From Nitrospira sp. (lineage in GTDB: Bacteria; Nitrospirota; Nitrospiria; Nitrospirales; Nitrospiraceae): 64,000 nt of DNA. Of the stretch, positions 12,701 to 19,049 are shown one piece after another. A model generated the notes under the pieces. It was not told the DNA's origin. It did not search any database and was given only the letters and a program-made list of their open reading frames with translations. The translations under genes were made by a program, and so were the position numbers. The stretch covers positions 372,001 to 436,000 of the forward strand of contig JADJXO010000002.1 in the NCBI GenBank assembly GCA_016715825.1, in the 5' to 3' direction. Position 1 is the first letter of the stretch. Every line of letters begins with the position of its first letter.

Positions 12701-12986
12701 GAGCAGGAACCGGAACGAGACCGGCACAGACACAGGCCCAAAAGGCGTAGACGACGTCGAGCCCTTGGGGGTAGAGAAGAAGCGCTCTGGTTCCTGATGG
12801 AAACTCACGTGCGAGATGGCCGGCAAGCGAATAAACCGTCCGTTCAAGTTGGACGAACGTGACGTGATTCTCAACGTCGAGGTTGTCACGGACGAATGCG
12901 TAGGCCAGGTGACTCGGATTCGTCCGACAACCGAGCTGAAAAAGTGTTGCAAGATCGTCTATATCGGGAGAGGAAAGATGCGACAT
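3717..12986 (-). CDS. nonribosomal peptide synthetase: FAAL-ACP-C-A-PCP-C-A-PCP-TE
   Basis: A 3089-residue lipopeptide synthetase. Domains in order: fatty acyl-AMP ligase (about 1-580; LQYTSGSTATPRG core), ACP (GGNSLL, ~627), condensation C1 (~705-1130), adenylation A1 (~1150-1660), PCP (GGHSLL, ~1705), C2 (~1775-2200), A2 (~2220-2720), PCP (GGHSLK, ~2761), thioesterase (~2800-3080). FAAL loads a fatty acid, C1 and C2 add two amino acids, TE releases. The A2 specificity residues, aligned by eye to GrsA, read D-I-L-Q-L-G-M-I-W-K, close to the glycine code; A1 reads D-G-T-W-I-A-E-V-W-K, unassigned. No epimerase is seen. Oddities: C1 has HRLVADG for HHxxxDG, C2 has HHIIGDQ, and TE has GSCTG for GxSxG. 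An in-frame stop lies directly before the ATG and no ribosome site is visible. Confidence 0.95.
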   Translation of the reverse strand: MSHLSSPDIDDLATLFQLGCRTNPSHLAYAFVRDNLDVENHVTFVQLERTVYSLAGHLAREFPSGTRALLLYPQGLDVVYAFWACVCAGLVPVPAPAPDPIRRKHSLHRLRSIIDDARVALILTTSGLETTVSELSTTEDASPLTYITTDHAYEAVDSMRLPDHSHSALAYLQYTSGSTATPRGVMITHQNVLAHCRALSLAGNISTDSRSLCWLPYFHDYGLVHGIIAPFYAGIPAYLMSPLTFLRRPLRWLEAVARFAITHSGGPNFSYESCIRAAQHQKEWQADLTTWSVASCGAEPIHPDTVTRFIDTFGPRGFRSTSFAPAYGLAEATLLVTMKRTGAEPSFLNVDTEALSNAVVQESPASEGPIRTLVGCGGPLEETALRIVNPETHTECPSRVVGEVWLAGAGIASGYWEKPQESEAVFQATLAGSDGGPYLRTGDLGFLHHGELFLTGRLKDLIIVRGRNYYPHDLEWTAGQAHPNLRRGSGAAFSIEGETGERVVLVHEIEKRMPESDMMAAIRCIRRAIADEYELELHTVVLVKSGAIPRTSSGKIQRRSCRDAFEFDHLTVVAAHTLDQDVDAVPDVLGTELPQTRIEQKVAEIWQEVLGGDLPHRHANFFVLGGNSLLAAQIVTRILETLHVELPLSTLFECPILSELAGRIDELNTDPGVAGSDAQQDQYADGDGNARTLLVPRSSGSPRPGKIPLSPAQRRLWFLEHVHPGSAINHISMNVRLRGSITPEVLERSVQEIVRRHEILRTRFGSERGEGFAEVSSEAIVTIRQQDFQRLDAAEQDHHLQQFLETEKTRPFDLRQGPLFRVALLSLEPGVHVLALTFHRLVADGWSLGIFWKELALLWEAGGDARDARLPTVAVQYLDYVDWQRARLDRGLGEVQRAYWIRQLTGAHPPPELPVDRQRPRVRTFEGGVRSRSLSPELSASLALFCQQQHVTTFMVLYAIFATWLHRYTQASDIVIGSIVSGRRRRVFENVMGYCVNTVALRVELSDELTGHELLKQVRRLVVDAYDHQDLPFEEVIEALSIQRERSLSPLFNVMIVGEEDPLSTFSTKDLEASHLPWEPTASEFDLVLMVVNKVGGLELAFLHDPTIFEDSTVDRMLGQLEILLEEFLEKPAARLHQLSLLTPEERRNIPLTWNEPPSVASGIHTLIEAQVQRTPDAPAVTCGGQSISYQELNRQANRVAHALLKLGVGAEVPVGLCVERSVDALVGLLGILKAGGGYVPLDPSFPSHRLQLMLEDAHISIVVTQAQLRHHLQNYRGRIFDVDTLETSPIGGVGEEEQQQNLVQAASPDQLAYIIYTSGSTGRPKGVAVTHRSLVTSLHARLQSYPEPVSRLLLTFSLAFDGSVTGIFWTLLQGGELVIPSETAQRDPTELAALIAHHHISHVVWVPSLYHAVLGEALSTQLESLRVVITAGESLSLELLRRHYQLLPQATLYNEYGPTEATVWCSVYQTTREETGARVPIGKPIAHMQLYVLDERLQPVPIGVPGELYVAGDCLARGYVNQPHLTHERFLTNPHVACTRLYRTGDLARYRADGNVEFLGRVDQQVKLRGYRIELGEIEYALSNFPGVHHAAVLLREDKRDQHRLVGYLAGESSLKDKLEEVRSYLTTQLPHYMVPSVMLWLDTMPLSPTGKVNRDALPVPERTIGQAAARIAPRNAVEEALAELWKSVLEVPEAGIHDHFFEAGGHSLLATQIISRIRELFEVEISLQRLFERPTISALAEEVMRLRQGDRQAPAMPPIIPVPRDQPLPLSYSQQRMWLMHQLAPESTAYNMPFASRQMGRLNKAALRNTIDAICKRHEAFRTMFMMKGEGPVQIIQPFRPPHWVEMDLTHLPSAQRQQQAARLVEQEANRPFDLEQGPLARFLLIEIEPEDHVLVLTMHHIIGDQWSFGVIGYEFAFFYNAFCRGDVPSTKPILLQYADYAVWQRRCLTDDWLSVQSSYWQRKLAGLSKLSLPTDHPRPVTQTFHGSHRILEFPTSLIERLKQFSAEHNATVFMTLLACFQILLSRYSGQTDVAVGSPIANRTQSAVESIIGSFVNTLVMRTDLSGDPTFIELLARVRETALEGYANQDFPFDKLVEMMHSARDQSSAPLVQVLFNVPNAPIREIHVQGLSWVPFEVEAQAAQFDLSMTIETEFSRKAYLTFNTDLFEPQTAERMLGQYKVLLQHALANPHTKLSELPTVTSAERQQMLKDWNRTQRDYPQSECFPQLFEAQVERTPDAVAISMGPKTLRYGQLNAQANQLARYLQTLGAKPGVTVGISLERSVEMVIALIAVLKTGAAYVPLDPEFPRDRLRFMVQDASVAAVLTSADLSDRFDARVCRVLCLDREAEHIAQEADHDLTPVATPQDLAYILYTSGSTGQPKGVEIPHRALVNFLCSIRQEPGCSAQDVMLSVTTISFDIFGLELYVPLLVGARVEIASRAVAIDGRQLRSLCEGVQPTIMQATPATWRMLIEAGWLGGNNLTVLCGGEALPPDLATALLDRSLALWNMYGPTETTIWSTIEKIERTDREITIGRPIANTDVYVLNQFLQPTPIGVSGELYIGGHGLAQGYRGRPELTTDRFIPHPFSPDPTAKLYRTGDVARYRPDGRIVHLGRIDNQVKIRGFRIELGEIEVALSRHASIRQAAVTAREDRQGMKQLVAYVVGHEGSVPSQADLRSFLRSEIPDYMVPSVFVFLKTMPLTANNKVDRKALPAPASSTSDQPVLSGPRNGLEVQLTALWQQVLEVPRIGIHDNFFDYGGHSLKAAHLFFLLEQVYGRHLPLATLFQAPTIAELASVLSQDHWTPPWQSLVAIQPRGTAIPIFMVPGVGGNVLVFVQLAKLLGTNQPSYGLQARGLDGKETPFTSVPEMASHYIAQIRRLRPNGPYIVLGSCTGGLIAYEMAQQLLGQEQAVTLVVMDTWHPSTYRPRRSRLPISFGLPLFLLWRVIRTLPSLGRLPINGWVPFARHKYKRLMALAGTDGGNEELMAEFQVERVTRATLQAVARYDVRRYQGPILNIVASRRYVAQSVTDTRHAWEEFGSQGSRTVQVAAINSGQLLVTPHVEEVTRHLQTFLVEHSRDEPNPEAA

Positions 12987-13382
12987 TTACGTACGGTGCC
13001 AGTCCGAAACGATACTCAGGAGAAAGCTCTCCTACGAGTGATTGAGTTGTTGAAGGTGTAGCGTAGTGTGTTTGGGGAAAAGCTCAAAGAACTTCTCATT
13101 TTCCGACCGGCATCGAGGGGAGCTCGAGGACGAGACCATTCGGCAAAAGGTCGCATGCCCACTCGATGTCTGGCCTTCACAATACGGGAGTGAGGGGCTG
13201 TAGCATCCTGCGCCAGTGGGCGAGACAGCCCTGAGGCGTTTTTCATCAGACGGAGCTATATACCAGTTGAGCATGCCCTGAAAGTGTCGTAAGATATTGG
13301 TTTATAAAAAGAATACTGTCAGTCCCTGTTTGAGAAACATGGCATATTGCTCGCAAAGTTCCTGACTGGTGAGGGAGAACAA
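12987..13382. other. intergenic region between divergent NRPS and cytochrome c genes
   Basis: A 396-nt divergent spacer that should hold the NRPS operon promoter and the promoter of the cytochrome at 13383. Short open frames on the minus strand here have no recognisable product and are Ser/Arg-rich. The only structure noticed is a roughly 50-nt sequence at 13197-13247 that recurs at 58942-58991. No clear -35/-10 pair could be defended. Confidence 0.5.
13197..13247. repeat. dispersed intergenic repeat, copy 1
   Basis: Begins GCTGTAGCATCCTGC and ends in a GTTTTTC block. The same order of blocks, with about 70 percent identity by eye, occurs at 58942-58991. Both copies lie upstream of paralogous monoheme cytochrome c genes (13383 and 59138). 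Confidence 0.5.
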
Positions 13383-13772
13383 ATGCCTATCAGTGGACGG
13401 GTGCTGGTTTTTTGCGCATTGTTGGCTGGTATACCGGGGTTGGGGTTCAGCAATTTCGGAGTAGAAGAGCTGGTTACCTCAGCCAAAGGTGGCGATCCGG
13501 TCAGCGGGAGGGAGATCTACGTCAACACCTGCATCCGTTGTCACGGCATCGACGGAAAAGGAGCATTGGGAATCAAGCTTGCTCCACCTCCGGCAGACCT
13601 TACGACCTCGGATGTTCACAATCGACTCGACGGGACGTTGTTTCGTCGCATTCATGAAGGCAAACCGAATACCGCCATGGGGGCATGGAAACATGCACTC
13701 TCCGATGAAGAAATCTGGGATGTCTTGGCCTATGTGCGTACCCTCAGGGTCGGGAGTGAGGGGCAACCATAA
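13383..13772 (+). CDS. monoheme cytochrome c, class I
   Basis: A 129-residue periplasmic protein: a hydrophobic signal segment (VLVFCALLAGIPGLGFS), one heme site CIRCH at about residue 48, a PPPADL segment after the heme helix, and a likely axial Met in NTAMGAW near residue 100. It ends with the usual DVLAYVRTLR helix. The start at 13383 is chosen for the GGGAG sequence six bases upstream; a longer frame to 13347 adds an implausible leader. It is a close paralogue of the cytochrome at 59138. Its role is probably soluble electron shuttling; the partner is unknown. Confidence 0.9.
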   Translation: MPISGRVLVFCALLAGIPGLGFSNFGVEELVTSAKGGDPVSGREIYVNTCIRCHGIDGKGALGIKLAPPPADLTTSDVHNRLDGTLFRRIHEGKPNTAMGAWKHALSDEEIWDVLAYVRTLRVGSEGQP

Positions 13773-13852
13773 AAGATGAATCCAACGAGTGAAAATTGTC
13801 TCATACCGGTCCGTTAGGGAGTGAGACCACCGTGAGCCAAGGAGGTATCGAC

Positions 13853-14071
13853 ATGACATGTAATGTGGGTGGAATTGAACGACCGATACGGATTGGGGCG
13901 GGGATACTGGCGATCGCGATCGGTCTTTTTGCCGGACTCTCATCACCCATTGCCGGCGTATTCGTGGTCATCGGAGCCATATTGCTGCTGACCGGCGCGG
14001 TAGGTTTTTGCCCGTTGTTCACCTTACTGGGAATCAATACCTGTTCTCCCCCTTCCAACTTGAAGAAGTGA
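13853..14071 (+). CDS. DUF2892 / YgaP-type small membrane protein
   Basis: A 72-residue protein preceded by a strong AAGGAGGT site. The CNVGGIERPIRI N-terminus followed by two hydrophobic helices (about 15-34 and 36-60) and a short polar tail matches the DUF2892 family, whose members are inner-membrane proteins often next to rhodanese or sulfur-handling genes. Cys3, Cys53 and Cys63 are present. It lies 80 nt after a cytochrome c and 10 nt before a TsdA-like diheme cytochrome, so it is probably cotranscribed with the latter. Molecular function is not known for the family. Confidence 0.85.
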   Translation: MTCNVGGIERPIRIGAGILAIAIGLFAGLSSPIAGVFVVIGAILLLTGAVGFCPLFTLLGINTCSPPSNLKK

Positions 14072-14080
14072 GGCTGGTGA

Positions 14081-14935
14081 ATGGAGAGATGGTCGATCGC
14101 AAGCATCGTGATAGTGGTTGTCGTGTCGATGGCGAGCGGTTGCGCTCCACCTCCCCGGATGACCGACGGGGAGAATTCCACGGGCTCTTCCGATGCGGAG
14201 GCAGCCGCTAACGCGCTGTTTGCTCCGCCTTCACCTGAAACTATTCCCGGCGATCTCCGGGGAGAACAAATCCGGTTGGGTTACATGATGGTGGTCGACA
14301 CGCAAGGGTACGGGAAGCGGTATGTTGGGAATGCGCTGAACTGCACCAATTGTCATTTAGATGCCGGCCTCAACCCGAATGCAGCGTCATTTGTCGGCAT
14401 CAGTCGTCTCTACCCGCACGATCACGAGCGTGTCGGCCGACGAGTGTCCCTCGCAGATCGGATCAACGAGTGTTTCAAGCGCAATATGAACGGCACGTCA
14501 CTCCCGTCCGACAGTGTCAAACTGACGGGCATCGTGGCCTACATCGAATGGCTGTCACAGAATATACCGGCCGGCAGTTCCGTGCCGTGGCGGGGAATCC
14601 CACGCCTTACGTCGACCCATCAACCTGATCCTCTCAACGGCAAGAAGGTGTACGAGGAAAAATGCGTGTTCTGCCATGGCTCTGAGGGGCAGGGAACGAT
14701 GACGGCGCCGCCAGTATGGGGGCCGCGTTCGTACAATATCGGTGCGGACATGGCGAGGATCAGCGTGGCGGCTGCGTTCATCAAGGCCAACATGCCGAGA
14801 GGATGGGGATGGACCGTCACGGACGACGAGGCGTTTGACGTGGCGGCCTATATCAATACTCAGCCACGTCCCGACTATCCCGACAAGATCCATGATTGGC
14901 CGAAAGGGGGCAAGCCGGCGGATGCCCCCTATTGA
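14081..14935 (+). CDS. diheme cytochrome c lipoprotein, thiosulfate dehydrogenase (TsdA)-like
   Basis: A 284-residue protein with a lipoprotein signal (hydrophobic stretch then MASGC at about 16-20), so it should be anchored on the periplasmic side. Heme sites are CTNCH (about 88) and CVFCH (about 195). Between them the segment DRINECFKRNMNG and the later APPVWGPRSYN and FIKANMPRG motifs match the TsdA family, diheme enzymes that couple two thiosulfates to tetrathionate or reduce tetrathionate. The Cys in INECF is a candidate for the unusual Cys heme ligand of that family. Direction and true substrate cannot be decided here. The DsrE-like gene nearby fits a sulfur-related context. Confidence 0.8.
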   Translation: MERWSIASIVIVVVVSMASGCAPPPRMTDGENSTGSSDAEAAANALFAPPSPETIPGDLRGEQIRLGYMMVVDTQGYGKRYVGNALNCTNCHLDAGLNPNAASFVGISRLYPHDHERVGRRVSLADRINECFKRNMNGTSLPSDSVKLTGIVAYIEWLSQNIPAGSSVPWRGIPRLTSTHQPDPLNGKKVYEEKCVFCHGSEGQGTMTAPPVWGPRSYNIGADMARISVAAAFIKANMPRGWGWTVTDDEAFDVAAYINTQPRPDYPDKIHDWPKGGKPADAPY

Positions 14936-14959
14936 CGGGCAGGTGAAGCGTTTGAGCCC

Positions 14960-15006
14960 ACGGTTTCAGGTTTTCGAGCTCCGCACAACCTGAAACGTGA
15001 AACCGT
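14960..15006. repeat. palindromic TTTCA-type intergenic repeat, copy 1
   Basis: Left arm CACGGTTTCAGGTT and right arm AACCTGAAAC plus GTGAAACCGTG form a long imperfect hairpin between the TsdA-like gene and the OsmC gene. Related palindromes lie at 52873-52984 and 57711-57786. Confidence 0.7.
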
Positions 15007-15046
15007 GAACTCCATACGGTCGGTTAGTGATTCCGAGAGCGGCGCG

Positions 15047-15451
15047 ATGAAACTTATAGCGACTTACCACGGCGGGACACGCTATGACATTGTGAGCGGG
15101 AAGCATCGAGTTGTCACCGACCAGCCGGTTGAGGACGGAGGGCAGGATGCCGGTATGGGGCCGGTGGAACTGTTTGTCGGGTCCGTCGCAAGTTGCGTTG
15201 CGTACGTTGTGGGGCAATTCTGTGGGCGACACGGTCTCTCACGAGACGGCTTGGAGGTCGAGGCCGAATGGACGATGGCGGAAGGTCCGCATCGTGTCGG
15301 CGGCATCGACATTGAAATTCATCTTCCCCATCGCATCACGGCAGATCAGAGGGAGCGAGTCCTGAAGGTCGCCCATGGCTGTACGGTGCACCAGTCCATC
15401 GCCGTGACGCCGAACATCGGGATCAAGCTAACCCCGCTTCACACTAGATGA
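15047..15451 (+). CDS. OsmC family protein
   Basis: A 134-residue OsmC-fold protein distinct from the one at 739. It shows the GMGPVELFVGSVASCVAYVV helix with the first cysteine and a second Cys in KVAHGCTVHQSIAV, the spacing of redox-active OsmC-like proteins (this version resembles the YhfA type). The ATG at 15047 is preferred; a GTG at 15005 would place the start inside the palindromic repeat. Neighbours are a TsdA-like cytochrome and a DsrE-like protein, a setting in which such proteins are often linked to thiol or sulfane-sulfur detoxification. That last role is inference. Confidence 0.85.
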   Translation: MKLIATYHGGTRYDIVSGKHRVVTDQPVEDGGQDAGMGPVELFVGSVASCVAYVVGQFCGRHGLSRDGLEVEAEWTMAEGPHRVGGIDIEIHLPHRITADQRERVLKVAHGCTVHQSIAVTPNIGIKLTPLHTR

Positions 15452-15583
15452 ACTATGACTTGTGAGGCGAAAGGGATGCACAGCCAAGCCGGAAGCACGG
15501 CGGCTGGTCTAAGGCAATCGATCGTTGGCCGATGCGCTTCACGAACGATGAGAGACGAACAACGAGAGACGGAGGTTTGAGGC

Positions 15584-15943
15584 ATGGCGACATTCATTAT
15601 TTCAGGGAGTCGAGGGACGGATGATCCAACGATGGCAACGCTGCCGTTCATGGCGGCCAAGACGGCCAAAGAGCAGGGACACGATGTGGTGCTGTGGCTA
15701 TGGAATGAAGCTGTCACGCTGGGACGTAAAGGCGTGGCTGAACATATAACCGGTGTGAACCTGACCCCGCTCAAAGAGCTGGTTGCAGCGGTGCAGGCTG
15801 CAGGAGTTCCGATCTGGGTCTGCGGGGCCTGTGCGGTCGCCAGACAAGTCGGTACCGCCGATCTCGTGGCCGGCGCCTCCATCAAAGGCATGCCGGACTA
15901 CATCAAGGCTGTGGCTGAGCGAGATCGAAGCGTCGCATTCTGA
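15584..15943 (+). CDS. DsrE/DsrF-like family protein
   Basis: A 119-residue alpha/beta protein of the DsrE/F fold. Visible features are the N-terminal strand ATFIISGSRGTDDP, the central VVLWLWNEAV strand, and the VPIWVCGACAVAR loop with two cysteines two residues apart, the position where sulfur-relay members carry their persulfide Cys. It is cytoplasmic (no signal). The gene lies 30 nt before the PPK2 start and may be cotranscribed with it. A sulfur-transfer role is suggested by the Cys pair and the TsdA-like neighbour, but many DsrE-fold proteins have unknown function. Confidence 0.85.
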   Translation: MATFIISGSRGTDDPTMATLPFMAAKTAKEQGHDVVLWLWNEAVTLGRKGVAEHITGVNLTPLKELVAAVQAAGVPIWVCGACAVARQVGTADLVAGASIKGMPDYIKAVAERDRSVAF

Positions 15944-15973
15944 TTTCATATCTGGTGAAGGAGGAGGTCCCGC

Positions 15974-17032
15974 ATGGCTGCTGACGGCGAATCGACCGGG
16001 AAGTCTAAAGCCCGAAAAGCTCGAGAGGAGTCGGAGCACGACGCACTCACGAGACGGACGGATGGAGCGGATGAGAACGATCTGGAGGCGATTCCCACAC
16101 GAGTTCCTGTGGAAGGAGATGGATATAGACCGCCTGGCGGTGCAGCCATCGACAAGGTGTTGAAGAAAATCGGGGACCCAGGCTCCACCCTGACCGAGGA
16201 CGATCTACAAAGAATCAATACGAGGAAGGGCCTCTTTCAGCTATTGGAGAACCGAGGTGTCGACCTTGCGGACGTCCGCAAGAGACTGCTGTATGAATAT
16301 GAGTTGCGACAGTTACAAGTCGAATTGGTGAAGTTGCAGCGCTGGATCCAAAATACGGGAGAACGCATTGCGATTCTGGTGGAAGGACGGGATGCAGCAG
16401 GAAAGGGGGGCACTATTCGTCGTTTCACCGAACATTTGAACCCTCGTGCCATGCGTGTCGTGGCACTGCCCAAGCCGACGGACGAAGAGCGGGGCCAGTG
16501 GTATTTCCAACGGTATATCCGCCAACTCCCCAACAAGGGCGAAATCGTCTTCTTCGATCGAAGCTGGTACAACCGCGCGGTTGTGGAGCCGGTGATGGGA
16601 TTCTGCTCGAAAAAAGAACATCAACGCTTCCTGCAGCAGGTACCCGAGTTCGAACACATGCTCTATGAAGATGGGGTGACCATCATCAAGTTTTGGTTCT
16701 CCATCTCGAAGGACGAGCAGGCCAGGCGCTTCGAAGCCAGGCGCCAGAATCCATTGAAACAGTGGAAGCTCAGTCCAGTCGATGAAAAGGCGCAGGAGTT
16801 GTGGGATGCCTACACCCGCACCAAGGAAGAAATGTTCAGCAAGACGCACACGACCTACAGTCCCTGGATTATCGTTAAGGCGAATGACAAACAGGCGGCA
16901 CGTCTCGAAAGTTTACGCTACGTGTTGAACTTGTTGCCATACAAAGGAAAGGAAGAAGCGCAGATCCGATTGACCCCAGACCCGAACATTATTACTCGAT
17001 TCCATCGCAAGATGGTGGAATTGGATCTGTGA
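15974..17032 (+). CDS. ppk2: polyphosphate kinase 2
   Basis: A 352-residue PPK2-family kinase that transfers phosphate between polyphosphate and nucleoside di- or monophosphates in the cytoplasm. Walker A is GRDAAGKGG (about 138-146), Walker B FFDRSWYNR (about 193) and the lid region is rich in Arg/Lys (EARRQNPLKQWKLS). The first 110 residues are charged and probably disordered apart from the usual lead-in helix. ATG 15974 follows a GGAGGAGG site. The length and single kinase domain fit class I (NDP kinase-like). Linked to stress proteins here, it would serve energy storage and ATP or GTP rescue. Confidence 0.93.
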   Translation: MAADGESTGKSKARKAREESEHDALTRRTDGADENDLEAIPTRVPVEGDGYRPPGGAAIDKVLKKIGDPGSTLTEDDLQRINTRKGLFQLLENRGVDLADVRKRLLYEYELRQLQVELVKLQRWIQNTGERIAILVEGRDAAGKGGTIRRFTEHLNPRAMRVVALPKPTDEERGQWYFQRYIRQLPNKGEIVFFDRSWYNRAVVEPVMGFCSKKEHQRFLQQVPEFEHMLYEDGVTIIKFWFSISKDEQARRFEARRQNPLKQWKLSPVDEKAQELWDAYTRTKEEMFSKTHTTYSPWIIVKANDKQAARLESLRYVLNLLPYKGKEEAQIRLTPDPNIITRFHRKMVELDL

Positions 17033-17092
17033 CAGATTCAGCAAGGCGGCTCATGGATTCCATGTGGGTCACATCGATGAAGGAGCAGGGCG

Positions 17093-17608
17093 ATGAAGAC
17101 GAAGATGTTTTCGGTACTGGGTATTATGATTGTTTTCGGAGTTTCCACCAGCGGCGCAGAACGGCACATGATGCAGCCGAGAGTCCCGGCCGATAAGTTG
17201 GCCGAAGCCCGAGCTCTGGCGAGCCCGCTCCCGGCATCTCAAGACATCGTAGAAAAAGGGAAAGCGCTCTATCACGGCAAGGGCACGTGCTTCACCTGTC
17301 ATGGAGTAAACGGAGACGGCACAGGACCAGGAGGCGCCCAGCTGAATCCCTCCCCTCGGAATTTCCAGCACCATGGGTTCTGGCGGCACCGCACGGAGGG
17401 GGAAATTTTCTGGGTCATCAAACATGGCTCTCCGGGAACCGGCATGATTGGGTTCGGTCAGGTCCTGTCGGATGAAGAAATCTGGGCCCTGATTCAGTAT
17501 GAACACACCTTCGCGGGCATGCATGGGCCGGGAATGAGGGGGCATAGAGGTGGGATGGGTGGAATGAAAGGAATGGGTCGTCACGGGGGAAAAGATGGTG
17601 ATGAATAG
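17093..17608 (+). CDS. monoheme cytochrome c with Gly/Met/His-rich tail
   Basis: A 171-residue secreted protein: signal peptide ending near TSGA, heme site CFTCH at about residue 65, and a GSPGTGM segment near 120 that likely carries the axial Met. The heme domain is clearly related to the last heme domain of the tetraheme protein at 22263 (shared PRNF, FWVIK-GSPGTGM and LSDEEIW blocks). After residue 142 it ends in a tail of repeated GM, GH and GR units that resembles the tail of the Spy-like protein at 24942; such tails can bind copper or other metals. Electron-transfer partner unknown. Confidence 0.9.
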   Translation: MKTKMFSVLGIMIVFGVSTSGAERHMMQPRVPADKLAEARALASPLPASQDIVEKGKALYHGKGTCFTCHGVNGDGTGPGGAQLNPSPRNFQHHGFWRHRTEGEIFWVIKHGSPGTGMIGFGQVLSDEEIWALIQYEHTFAGMHGPGMRGHRGGMGGMKGMGRHGGKDGDE

Positions 17609-17670
17609 TGTCGTTTGAGACTGAGGAGAGCTGCGACCCGCTCTCCTCAGCGTTCACTCTTCCTGGGCGA

Positions 17671-18006
17671 TCAGTGGCTGGTTGGTGGGCTGCAGGGATA
17701 GGTCGCGCCTTCGACTGCAACACACTCAATGGCGCCTACCCCCGGTCGGCTGGAAGAATAGGTAGACCCTCCTGCCCCGATCCGCGTCATGACATCCACC
17801 TTCCCTCGTTCCGTTTCTGATACTCTAGTACTACTTGCCCGGGACACCAGCGGCTGGCTGGGGGTATACACACTCCCTCCTGCTCCGATTCGTTCGATAC
17901 CCTCCATTCGCTGTCCCTCAGAGGCAAAGCTGTCATTCGCCTTCACGACACCGCTTGCAACCATCATCGACAAGAATCCCACGGCTAATATGTTGTTCGC
18001 TCTCAT
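17671..18006 (-). CDS. small secreted protein with repeated RIGAGG motif
   Basis: A 111-residue protein with a signal peptide (ILAVGFLSMMVASGVVKA) and a clear AAGGAGG site before ATG 18006, which argues that the frame is real. The mature part contains two copies of an RIGAGGSxY motif (about residues 39 and 74), each followed by a Ser/Pro-rich linker, and then a Cys pair near the end (IECVAVEGATYPC). No known domain is recognised. It is convergent with the cytochrome at 17093 and has a 540-nt spacer upstream. Function is unknown; repeats and Cys suggest a small structural or surface peptide. Confidence 0.65.
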   Translation of the reverse strand: MRANNILAVGFLSMMVASGVVKANDSFASEGQRMEGIERIGAGGSVYTPSQPLVSRASSTRVSETERGKVDVMTRIGAGGSTYSSSRPGVGAIECVAVEGATYPCSPPTSH

Positions 18007-18548
18007 GACATTCCTCCTTATGGTTAGCTATCTGCCGATTATGTCCTCTATTGCATGAGAGTCATTGCGATCAGATGAGATTCAGAAAAAGTTGATGACG
18101 GTTATCTTGATATTCAACGGCTCAACATATGAAGTGGTAGCGAGCTTCCGCACGCCTCGTGCGTGCAACTATCAGATTCGTGTATTCGCTTCTTTCTGCC
18201 TTGATGCTGGGCTGTTTCGGAAGCACAACTCGATGAATTAACGATTCCATACCTCAGTGTGTGCAACTCCGTTCATTCCGTGTCGCCATTTTCCACATCT
18301 GAATATTGGGGCCTGAGTATTTCTGCATCACGTCAGTACGTTCGTTGAGTCGCGTAACCACCTCAAGCATCTAGTTTTGCTGAAGATTCCTGGTCACGGA
18401 TGCGGAATCGGTGAAGGCACCGGAATCGCAATTAACTTTTCACGAATCCTAATTAGTCGCAATGACTCTTAGTCAATGGGGACTGTAGATAATCGATGAG
18501 GAGAGGAACGAATTCATCGGAGTCAACTATCAATCAGGAGGAAATGCA
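18007..18548. other. intergenic region
   Basis: A 542-nt spacer between the divergent small secreted protein and the CBS protein; it should carry both promoters. It holds no open frame with a recognisable product. The only candidate signal is a GG-N10-GC arrangement at 18415-18430 that resembles a sigma-54 site (see findings). Confidence 0.5.
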
Positions 18549-18992
18549 ATGACGACGCTAGTGAGGCCAGGAGTTCCTGTCGGAGGGTTTAAGACGGTGG
18601 GACAAATACGCGCGACGAATCAACTCGTCTTTCGCCGTGACCAGAATGCGATGGGCATTGCCGTCGAGTTGTTGACCACCCATACGCCGGGTGCGCCGGT
18701 CGTCGATGAAGGGGGCGACTTCGTCGGCTTCATCAGCGAGTTCGACATTCTTCGTGCACTGGAGGCGGCAAAGGACCTCAACCGTCTGACGGCGGAGGAT
18801 GTGATGGCCAAGGATCGGATCGCGGTGACCGATGAGACGAGCATCGATGAAGCGGTGAAGCTCATGGAGGAGAAACGGCTCCTGAGTCTGCCGGTGAAAA
18901 GAAACGGCAAAGTCTCTCATTCAATCACACGTCATGATCTCTTGAGAGCCTGGATTGGGCTTGGCGTGTCCATCGAGGATCAAGCGGTCTGA
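18549..18992 (+). CDS. tandem CBS-domain protein
   Basis: A 147-residue cytoplasmic protein made of a CBS pair (about 18-75 and 85-140). The first shows the GAPVVDEGGDFVGFISEFDIL core, the second starts at VMAKD and ends with a SITRHDLLRAW helix. CBS pairs bind adenine nucleotides (AMP, ATP, SAM) and act as energy-status sensors. The gene follows an AGGAGGAA site. It lies among cytochromes, PPK2 and stress genes, consistent with energy sensing, but no effector domain is attached and the partner is unknown. Confidence 0.9.
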   Translation: MTTLVRPGVPVGGFKTVGQIRATNQLVFRRDQNAMGIAVELLTTHTPGAPVVDEGGDFVGFISEFDILRALEAAKDLNRLTAEDVMAKDRIAVTDETSIDEAVKLMEEKRLLSLPVKRNGKVSHSITRHDLLRAWIGLGVSIEDQAV

Positions 18993-19049
18993 AGGCGATG
19001 ACTTCCGGTCGTTCATGGCGGCTGGGAGGGCACAGCCTGGAGAAACAAG

